Shown here piece by piece: positions 15,767 to 21,352 of a DNA stretch of 21,352 nucleotides. The stretch comes from JBEKCP01 sp050014815 (GTDB taxonomy: Bacteria; Planctomycetota; Planctomycetia; Pirellulales; Thermoguttaceae). The notes under the pieces were generated by a model. That model was given only the letters and a program-made list of their open reading frames with translations, ran no database searches and had not been told where the DNA came from. How positions within the stretch are numbered: the first letter of the stretch is position 1; the number at the start of each line of letters is the position of its first letter. A program made the position numbers and the translations under genes. The DNA lies in NCBI GenBank assembly GCA_050014815.1, contig JBEKCP010000030.1, positions 1-21,352 of the forward strand. Direction: 5' to 3'.

Positions 15767-15805
15767 TGCTTATTCCACCCAGTCTACAGTCACGGCGCCG
15801 CAGAT

Positions 15806-17293
15806 TCAACTCCCCGGTTCGCCCTCCTCCACGAGCGCCCGGGAGGCGTCGATGCGGAGCCAGCAGAGCACGCCGACGACGTACAGCCCGGCCGCCACGA
15901 GGAAACCGAGCTGGTATCCGTTCCACAGGCCGGCCGCCTTCTCGGTCTCGGTGAGCAGTTCAACGCCGCGATCCAGGAGGCGGGCATGCGCGTGGAGCGA
16001 GCGATCCAACAGCCGGCCGAAGACCCAGCCCGCCATGGCTCCGCCCAGGTTGCCGAACATATTCATGCAGCCGGCCATGATGGCGGCGTACCGGCGGCCG
16101 ATGTCCTGGCAGCAGGCCCAGGCGGGGCCCATCGCCAGGTCGGTCGAGAACCCGGCAAACGAGATGGCCAGGAAGAACAGGAGCGGACTGTGCTGGAGGC
16201 TGCACAGCGCCGCGCACGCGGCGAAGCACAGGGCCGTGAGGGTGTGGCTGATCAGGCCCGAGATCCGCCGGCCCCAGCGGCGGCTGCCCGTGCGACGAGT
16301 GAATCGGTCGCTGACCAATCCGCCGACCATGCAGCCGACGGCGCCCATCCAGAGCGGTCCCCCCTTGAGCACCGCCCCCTGGAGGCTGGACGCCGGCACT
16401 TCGAGATTCTGCTCGAAGAACTTCGGCAGGTAGGTCATGTAGAAGTACCAGCCGAAGCATTGGCAGGCGTACATCAGGCACAGGAGCCACAGGTTGGGGC
16501 TCCGCAGCATGGCGCCCCAGGGCACGGCGGCATGGGCGGAGCCCGTTTCCACGGGTCCCGCGCGGATCAAGGCCAACTCCGCGGCGTTGACCTGCCGCTT
16601 CTGCTCGGGCCGGTCGCGGAACCAGAGGGTGAACCAGGCGCACCAGACCACCCCGAGCAGCCCGAAGAGCCAGAACGCCGCGCGCCATGAGAGCAGCGGG
16701 GACAGGATCGTGTGCATGACGACCTCTCCGCCGGGTTCCGTCGTCCGGCTGCTGACGCCGGCCACCAGGAGCGTCCAGACCAGGGGCGTGAGCCCGCCCA
16801 TCAGCCGGCCGCACATCCACATGGCGCCCTGGGCTGCTGCCCGCTGGTGATAAGGAAACCAGTTGTGCAACATGCGGGTGATGTTGGGGAACGCCCCCGC
16901 CTCGCCCACGCCGGCCAGGAACTGCACGGCTACGAGCATCCCGAAGCCGAGAACCCAGCCCCCAACGGCCAATCCGACCACCCCGCTCAGGGCGACGAAG
17001 ACCGACCACCACACGGCGATGCGGATGAGCACCTTTCGCGGGCCGAAGCGGTCGCCCAACCAACCGTTGGGCACCTCGAAGATCGCGTAGGCCAGGGCGA
17101 ACGCGGCATACACCGGCCCCAACGCGGCCGTGCTCGCCAACCCCAACTCCTTGATAATCGAGGAGGCGGCCGACGCCACGCACGCGCGGTCCAGGTAGAC
17201 GATCATCGCCAGGGTGCAGGCGAAGGCCAGCACCGTGTAGCGGACGCGGGTCGGGCGCTCGGGTTCCGGCGGGTTGGGGGCAATGCGGGTCAT
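15806..17293 (-). CDS. MFS transporter, anion:cation symporter-like
   Basis: The 495-residue protein is a major facilitator with about 12 predicted membrane segments. The first loop carries the family motif NGWLGDRFGPRK (76-87), and TM1 contains VYLDRACVASA, typical of the ACS (hexuronate/phthalate/glucarate-type) symporters. GVGEAGAFPNITRM in TM4-5 is also an ACS hallmark. The central loop between TM6 and TM7 is long and charged (WFRDRPEQKRQ). The likely substrate is a sugar acid or other organic anion; the neighbouring isomerase supports a sugar-derived substrate. It is preceded by a 94-bp inverted-repeat element and a poor ribosome site. Confidence 0.9.
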   Translation of the reverse strand: MTRIAPNPPEPERPTRVRYTVLAFACTLAMIVYLDRACVASAASSIIKELGLASTAALGPVYAAFALAYAIFEVPNGWLGDRFGPRKVLIRIAVWWSVFVALSGVVGLAVGGWVLGFGMLVAVQFLAGVGEAGAFPNITRMLHNWFPYHQRAAAQGAMWMCGRLMGGLTPLVWTLLVAGVSSRTTEPGGEVVMHTILSPLLSWRAAFWLFGLLGVVWCAWFTLWFRDRPEQKRQVNAAELALIRAGPVETGSAHAAVPWGAMLRSPNLWLLCLMYACQCFGWYFYMTYLPKFFEQNLEVPASSLQGAVLKGGPLWMGAVGCMVGGLVSDRFTRRTGSRRWGRRISGLISHTLTALCFAACAALCSLQHSPLLFFLAISFAGFSTDLAMGPAWACCQDIGRRYAAIMAGCMNMFGNLGGAMAGWVFGRLLDRSLHAHARLLDRGVELLTETEKAAGLWNGYQLGFLVAAGLYVVGVLCWLRIDASRALVEEGEPGS

Positions 17294-17306
17294 GGCGGGA
17301 CCCTGG

Positions 17307-17400
17307 CGTTTAGCGGGCGGGCTTGCCCGCCGCGCTGGGGCATGACTTTTCCGCGAATCACTCGGCGCACCCGGGGGGTACCCGGCTCGCCCGCTAAACG
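17307..17400. repeat. 94-bp element with 16-bp terminal inverted repeats
   Basis: CGTTTAGCGGGCGGGC at 17307-17322 and GCTCGCCCGCTAAACG at 17385-17400 are inverted copies with one mismatch. An inner hairpin (GGCGGGC, TT, GCCCGCC) sits beside the left end. It occupies most of the gap between rbsK and the MFS gene. Confidence 0.88.
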
Positions 17401-17430
17401 ACAGTTTCCCGGTAACCCGGTGCCGCAGCG

Positions 17431-18354
17431 TTACCCCTCTTCCGCGAAGCGGTCCAACTCGGCCTTGGTCGGCAGCGAGGGCTGGGCGCCGAGCCGGGTG
17501 ACACTCAGGGCGCCGACGAGGCAGGCCTGCCGCACGGCCTCGTCCAGTCCCAGTCCACAGCCCAGGGCCCAGGCCAGTCCGCCGTTGAAGGCGTCACCGG
17601 CGGCCGTCGTGTCCATGGCCCGAACCCGCCGGCTGGGCACCAGGCCCGCCTTGCCCGGCGAGGCCAGCAGCGCCCCCTTGGCCCCCAGCGTGATAACGAC
17701 GTGAGCCGCCCCCGCGGCCAGGAGCCGCTGGGCGGCCTGCCGGGCCGTGGCCTCGTCCTCGACCCGGACGCCGGTAAGGTGCTGGGCCTCGGACTCGTTC
17801 GGGGTCAGGTAGGCGATGCGGCCCAAGAGCCCGTCGGGCAGCGGCGCGGCCGGGGCCGGGTTCAGGATCACCGGCACGCCCGACCCGGAGGCCAACTCGG
17901 CCGCCTTCGCAACAGTCTCCATCGGGATCTCCAACTGGAGCATGACCAGGTCCGCGGCGCGGATCCGATCGGCCGCCTTCTCCACGTCCCCGGGGGTCAG
18001 GGCGTGGTTGGCGCCGGAGGCCACCGAAATGAGGTTCTCGCCCTGCTCGTCCACGAGGATCAGGGCCACGCCTGTCGCATGGTCGCTGTCGCGGAAGACA
18101 TAGTCGGTCCGGATGCCCTCCTTCCGGTAATTCTCGACGGCCTGGTCGCCGAACACGTCGCGGCCGACCTTGGCCACGAAGGTCACCTCGGCGCCGAGCC
18201 GGGCGGCGGCGACGGCCTGGTTGGCCCCCTTGCCGCCGGCCGCCAGGACGAACTGCCCGCCGGTGACGGTCTCGCCCGGGGCAGGCAACCGCCGCCCCTT
18301 GACCACCATGTCGGTATTCGAGCTGCCGACGACGACGATGCGTGGAGTCTTCAT
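17431..18354 (-). CDS. rbsK: Ribokinase
   Basis: The 307-residue PfkB-family kinase phosphorylates D-ribose at O5. Motifs are GSSNTDMV (10-17), the substrate-binding GGKGANQAVAAARLG (40-54), NPAPA (165-169), TPNESEA (184-190), TLGAKGALL (222-230) and the anion hole with catalytic base DTTAAGDAFNGG (248-259, Asp254). The frame extends 20 codons upstream into the permease gene, but the ATG at 18354 is preceded by GAGGT and matches the family N-terminus. It starts 10 bp after the stop of the upstream permease, so the two form an operon for uptake and phosphorylation of ribose or a related pentose. Confidence 0.94.
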   Translation of the reverse strand: MKTPRIVVVGSSNTDMVVKGRRLPAPGETVTGGQFVLAAGGKGANQAVAAARLGAEVTFVAKVGRDVFGDQAVENYRKEGIRTDYVFRDSDHATGVALILVDEQGENLISVASGANHALTPGDVEKAADRIRAADLVMLQLEIPMETVAKAAELASGSGVPVILNPAPAAPLPDGLLGRIAYLTPNESEAQHLTGVRVEDEATARQAAQRLLAAGAAHVVITLGAKGALLASPGKAGLVPSRRVRAMDTTAAGDAFNGGLAWALGCGLGLDEAVRQACLVGALSVTRLGAQPSLPTKAELDRFAEEG

Positions 18355-18364
18355 TGTGACCTCA

Positions 18365-19375
18365 CTAACGGCCGGCGAGGATGACCAGGGCCAAGCCCAC
18401 GACGTAGCAGGCAAACATGAGGGCGATCAGGCGGCGGGTGCTCTGCGGGGCGTCGCGGAACTCCCGCCAGACGAACACGCCCCAGCAGGCGGCCACCAGC
18501 GTCGCGCCCTGGCCGAGGCCGTAGGAAATGGCCGGTCCGGCAACGCCGAACGCCATGATGCTCAGCGTCATCCCCACGGCCCAGATCATGCCTCCCACGA
18601 TGCCCCAGAAGTGGTCGCCTGCGCCGCCTTTGAAGTAGTCAGGCTTCGGCGGCGGGCTGGTCGTGGCCCACCGGACGATATTGGCCAAATTGAAAAGGAC
18701 CTGGCTAGCCACGACGCCCAGCGAGAACAGCACCATCGCCGTGTACGGGCTCAGCTTTCCTGGCGGCATGTGGAGGAGGTTTTCCGGCCTGGGCTCGGGC
18801 ATGGCAGCGGCAACGAAGCGATAGAAGAACCCCATAAGGAGGCCGCAGAGCACGGCGAGAATCAGCCCGACCAGGCCGCCCCCCTTGCCCTGGCCGGGAA
18901 TCCGCCGATAGGCCACGGCGTCGAGGATAATGGCCAAGGCGATGAAGCCCACGCCGATAAACAACTCGATCGGCTCCCCCTTCGGCTCCGACCAGTAATT
19001 TACGAGCACGCCCAGAACAAGGGCCAATCCAATGCCCACCGGAAACGCGACGGACATGCCGGCAACGGCAATCGCCGCCACCAAGAGGATGTTTGCGGCG
19101 TTGAAGACCATTCCGCCCAGAAAAGCCGAGCCGACGTTGGCTGGGTCGGCCTGCCGCAGGTCAGCCAAGAAAGTCCGTCCACCGCTGCCCATGCTGCCCA
19201 GCGTGAAGGCGAACACCAGCGCCATCAGGAGCATGCCGAGCACATAGTCCCAGTAGAACAGTTCGAACCGCCACCTTGCTCCGGCCAGTTTTTGCGTGTT
19301 GGCCCACGATCCCCAGCAGAGCATCGTGACCACGCACAAGACCACGGCGACCGCGTAACTCTCGACGACGAACAT
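18365..19375 (-). CDS. GRP/ureide-permease-like sugar transporter (DMT superfamily)
   Basis: The 336-residue protein has about ten hydrophobic segments and no long soluble domain. The N-terminal pattern CVVTMLCWGSWANTQKLAG and FELFYWDYVLG, with internal VAFPVGIGLALVLG and a second half containing WAVGMTLSIMAFGVAGPAISYGLGQGATLVAACWGVFVWREF, fits the glucose/ribose porter (GRP), RhaT and ureide permease branch of the drug/metabolite transporters. The ribokinase gene 10 bp downstream suggests ribose or a nucleoside-derived sugar as substrate. AAGGAA precedes the ATG at 19375, and a near-consensus promoter lies about 40 bp upstream. Confidence 0.88.
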   Translation of the reverse strand: MFVVESYAVAVVLCVVTMLCWGSWANTQKLAGARWRFELFYWDYVLGMLLMALVFAFTLGSMGSGGRTFLADLRQADPANVGSAFLGGMVFNAANILLVAAIAVAGMSVAFPVGIGLALVLGVLVNYWSEPKGEPIELFIGVGFIALAIILDAVAYRRIPGQGKGGGLVGLILAVLCGLLMGFFYRFVAAAMPEPRPENLLHMPPGKLSPYTAMVLFSLGVVASQVLFNLANIVRWATTSPPPKPDYFKGGAGDHFWGIVGGMIWAVGMTLSIMAFGVAGPAISYGLGQGATLVAACWGVFVWREFRDAPQSTRRLIALMFACYVVGLALVILAGR

Positions 19376-19415
19376 GGGAAGGGTTCCTTAATCAGGGTCA
19401 TCCGAGTTGGTTGCC

Positions 19416-19443
19416 ATTATGCACAACGGCGGCGCCGTGTCAA
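19416..19443 (-). promoter_or_regulatory. Sigma70-type promoter of the permease-rbsK operon
   Basis: On the minus strand TTGACA (19443-19438) is followed after 16 bases by CATAAT (19421-19416). The -35 is a perfect match and the -10 has five of six. The predicted start of transcription leaves a leader of about 35 bases with a Shine-Dalgarno sequence. The spacer is a GC-rich near-palindrome (CGGCGCCGCCG). Confidence 0.7.
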
Positions 19444-19565
19444 CATACCGTGCACCGCCTTCCCGGCATAGCCCGTGCGGCAGATGTGACGGAAGGTCTT
19501 CGGTCTTGGGACCTGGATAGCCTTGCACGATTCCGGGAGGTTTGGTACCCCGCGTCACGCTGCAA

Positions 19566-19590
19566 CCCCCGGACGCAGTCCGGGGGCTTT
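19566..19590. repeat. REP-like hairpin, compensated variant
   Basis: CCCCCGGAC, loop GCA, GTCCGGGGG, then CTTT. Compared with the three other copies (CCCCGCGAC), two stem positions are changed on both arms so that pairing is kept; loop and flank are unchanged. Confidence 0.85.
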
Positions 19591-19629
19591 CCTCCCAGAA
19601 TCACGCAAGTCTATTTAGATCTTGGTTTT

Positions 19630-19650
19630 CCAAGACCCAAGACCCAAGAC
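19630..19650. repeat. Three copies of a 7-bp unit at the end of the SDR gene
   Basis: CCAAGAC is repeated three times and abuts the stop codon of the SDR gene (19651-19653). Confidence 0.85.
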
Positions 19651-20406
19651 CTAAGCGCTTATGGTCCGGCCTCCGTCGACCGGCAGGCAGACCCCGGTGA
19701 CGTAGTCGTTCTCGATGAGGAACACTGCGGCGTGGGCGACGTGCTCGGGCGTGCCGGCGCGTTTGAGCAGCGTTCCGGCGACCGCCCCCTGGACCTCGGC
19801 CTGCGAGAGGTTCTCGGGCAGCATGACCGGGCCCGGCAGGATGCAGTTCACGCGGACCCGCGTGTTCCGCGCAGCCAGCTCGGCGGCCAACATCCGGGTC
19901 ATCGTGGGAATCGTGCCCTTGCTGATGAAATAGGCGGCATAGTCGCGGTAGGGCCGCCGGCAGGCCCAATCGCCGATGGTGACGATCGCTCCGCCTTCGG
20001 GCTGGGCCACCATGATCCGGCCTGCCTCCCGGCAGCACAGGAACGTGCCCAGGGAGTTGACGGCGAACTGCCGCTGGACGTCGTCGGCGGTTATCTCTTC
20101 GAGGCGGCCGGGCTGCCAGACGGCGGCCGCCGTCACCAGGGCGTCGAGCCGTCCGAAGCGGGCCACGGTCTCCGCGAAAAGCCGCTTGACGTCCGGCTCG
20201 CTGGCTACGTCGGCCTGGAGGGCCACGGCGGCCGCGCCCTTCCGCTCCAAGTGCCCGACCGTCTCCCGCGCCTCTTCGGCCGAGCGGTTGTAGTGCAGGA
20301 CGATGGCATAGCCGCGGGCGGCCAGGGCGGCGGCAATCGCATTGCCCACCCGGCGCCGGCCGCTGCCGGTGACGAGCGCGACTTTGACGGGCGAAGACTC
20401 CGGCAT
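19651..20406 (-). CDS. Pteridine-reductase-like SDR oxidoreductase
   Basis: The 251-residue short-chain dehydrogenase has a cofactor loop TGSGRRRVG (13-21) with Arg in place of the usual Gly, followed by LHYNRSAEEA (37-46); both are the NADPH-binding pattern of pteridine reductases such as PTR1 and FolM. The catalytic Tyr159 and Lys163 are in AAYFISKG. Thirteen residues before the Tyr, where ordinary SDRs have Ser, there is Asp146 (TIGDWACRR), again as in PTR1. The likely role is reduction of dihydro- to tetrahydropterin, though sugar or fatty-acyl substrates cannot be excluded. It starts 3 bp after the rfbD stop, with GAGGAG inside the end of rfbD, so the genes are co-transcribed. Confidence 0.85.
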   Translation of the reverse strand: MPESSPVKVALVTGSGRRRVGNAIAAALAARGYAIVLHYNRSAEEARETVGHLERKGAAAVALQADVASEPDVKRLFAETVARFGRLDALVTAAAVWQPGRLEEITADDVQRQFAVNSLGTFLCCREAGRIMVAQPEGGAIVTIGDWACRRPYRDYAAYFISKGTIPTMTRMLAAELAARNTRVRVNCILPGPVMLPENLSQAEVQGAVAGTLLKRAGTPEHVAHAAVFLIENDYVTGVCLPVDGGRTISA

Positions 20407-20409
20407 GAT

Positions 20410-21267
20410 TCACGTCTCCTCGAAGTACTCGCTGAGGGCCGCCTTCCAGTCGGGCATGGGCGGCCCGCCGAGCCGATGATAGGCGGCCGTATCGAGCACG
20501 CTGTAGGGGGGCCGCGGAGCGGCAGCCCCGAACTGGGCCGTCGTAATCGGCTCGATCGGAACCGCAAGGCCCGCCAGCCGCACGACCTCGCGGGCGAACT
20601 CGTACCAGGTCGCCCGGCCCGTGTTGGTCACGTGATAGATGCCCCACGGGGCCGCTCTCTTGGCATTCACCCCCAGCAGGAACAGCACCGCCCGGGCCAC
20701 GTGCGGCGCGTAACTGGGCGTGCAGCACTGATCGTTGACCACGCGGAGCGAGGGCCGGGACCGGGCAAGCCGGAGGATCGTTTCGACGAAGTTTCGGGCC
20801 TGGTGGTGCGACGGCCTGGCATAGAGGCCGCAGGTCCGCACGATCAGGTGTTTCGGGGCCCCGGCGGCCGCCACTTCCCCTTCGAGCTTGCTCTTGGCGT
20901 AAACGCCCTGCGGCGACGGCGGATCCGCCTCCCGGTGCGCGTGCCCGGCCCGGCCCGCCCCGAAAACATAGTCCGTGCTGATCTGCACCAGCGGACAGTC
21001 CAACCGCCGGCACGCCCCGGCCAGGTGCGCGACCGCGGCGGCGTTGACCGCCCGGCACACCGCGGGCTCGTTCTCGGCCCGATCGACCGCGGTGTACGCG
21101 GCACAGTTGATCACGGCTTGCGGGGCGGCGCGGGCCACGGCCTCCGCCGCAGCCGGGCCGTCGGTGAGGTCGAGCGTGTCGAGATCCACGCCCACGGCGG
21201 AAGGCCCCAATTGGCGGCATAGCTCGCGGCCGAGTTGTCCCGCGGCGCCCGTTACCAGAATCTTCAT
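20410..21267 (-). CDS. rfbD: dTDP-4-dehydrorhamnose reductase
   Basis: The 285-residue extended SDR enzyme catalyses the last step of dTDP-L-rhamnose synthesis. The NAD(P)H motif GAAGQLG is at 7-13, followed by INCAAYTAVDRAE (53-65), STDYVFGAG (97-105) and the catalytic YAKSK (Tyr123, Lys127). RTCGLYA and the C-terminal PPYSVLDT are also family signatures. Length is normal. AAGGAG lies eight bases before the ATG at 21267. The rfbA, rfbB and rfbC genes are not in the window. It is first in a two-gene unit with the pteridine-reductase-like SDR. Confidence 0.93.
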   Translation of the reverse strand: MKILVTGAAGQLGRELCRQLGPSAVGVDLDTLDLTDGPAAAEAVARAAPQAVINCAAYTAVDRAENEPAVCRAVNAAAVAHLAGACRRLDCPLVQISTDYVFGAGRAGHAHREADPPSPQGVYAKSKLEGEVAAAGAPKHLIVRTCGLYARPSHHQARNFVETILRLARSRPSLRVVNDQCCTPSYAPHVARAVLFLLGVNAKRAAPWGIYHVTNTGRATWYEFAREVVRLAGLAVPIEPITTAQFGAAAPRPPYSVLDTAAYHRLGGPPMPDWKAALSEYFEET

Positions 21268-21287
21268 GATGCCATCTCCTTGGAGTG

Positions 21288-21310
21288 CGGCGACTTGTCG
21301 CCGTTTTTTT
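21288..21310 (+). other. Hairpin plus T-tract, terminator-like, ahead of rfbD
   Basis: On the plus strand CGGCGAC, TT, GTCGCCG is followed by seven Ts, the form of an intrinsic terminator. No plus-strand gene ends here, since the nearest genes run the other way. It may stop antisense transcription, belong to a gene beyond the window with a different layout, or be a planctomycete intergenic repeat. On the minus strand it lies in the rfbD leader. Confidence 0.5.
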
Positions 21311-21352
21311 GTTTCCCGTGGCGTCGAGCATTAGAAACTATCTCAAAAGCTG

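Noticed and set aside
18170..19471. A 433-codon plus-strand open frame
   Set aside because: It is antisense to the permease and rbsK, with a Gln/His/Arg-rich translation and no domain.
19411..21222. Long open frames of 603 (+) and 576 (-) codons over rfbD and the SDR gene
   Set aside because: Both are shadows of rfbD and the pteridine-reductase-like gene, which carry full family motifs in their own frames.

Overview
The window looks like chromosomal DNA from a planctomycete, probably a Pirellulales-type lineage. The evidence is high GC with GC-rich codon use, several secreted or outer-membrane proteins of a kind I associate only with planctomycetes, a Tat-exported sugar isomerase-like protein, and intergenic gaps packed with short palindromic and tandem repeats. 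This assignment rests on recognition of protein and repeat style; no search was run.

Layout. 1-3505 (+): a 5'-truncated proline/glycine-rich protein overlaps a single-pass membrane protein by 4 bp, followed by a 6-pyruvoyl-tetrahydropterin/6-carboxytetrahydropterin synthase-family enzyme. 3542-5560 (-): an SppA signal peptide peptidase, convergent with the synthase. 5811-8202 (-): a two-gene unit of FAD protoporphyrinogen oxidase and a haloalkane-dehalogenase-family hydrolase resembling OleB. 8467-8988 (+): RimI acetyltransferase. 9376-10716 (+): a secreted, Cys-rich, probable beta-barrel protein. 10872-11516 (+): a PmtA-like phospholipid N-methyltransferase. 11691-13067 (+): a secreted GH29 alpha-L-fucosidase. 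13532-14385 (-): a remnant of a secreted protein and an unrecognised secreted protein of lower GC. 14707-17293 (-): a Tat-exported TIM-barrel sugar isomerase/epimerase and an MFS transporter. 17431-19375 (-): ribokinase and a ten-helix sugar permease behind a near-consensus sigma70 promoter. 19651-21267 (-): dTDP-4-dehydrorhamnose reductase (RfbD) followed by a pteridine-reductase-like SDR enzyme.

How the genes fit together. The right half (11.7-21.3 kb) has a carbohydrate theme: fucosidase, sugar isomerase, two transporters, ribokinase and dTDP-rhamnose synthesis. It is split into several short transcription units and is not one obvious locus. The left half is mostly envelope and housekeeping functions. 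Two pterin-related enzymes lie at opposite ends and may belong to the same cofactor pathway.

The most distinctive content is the repeat load. At least eight families of hairpins, terminal-inverted-repeat elements and 7- or 8-bp tandem arrays fill nearly every gap. One hairpin family, seen three more times at 14.5-14.7 kb, also sits in frame inside the protoporphyrinogen oxidase gene. Another family shows a compensatory base-pair change between copies. I found no CRISPR array, tRNA, rRNA, complete insertion sequence or recognisable defence system.
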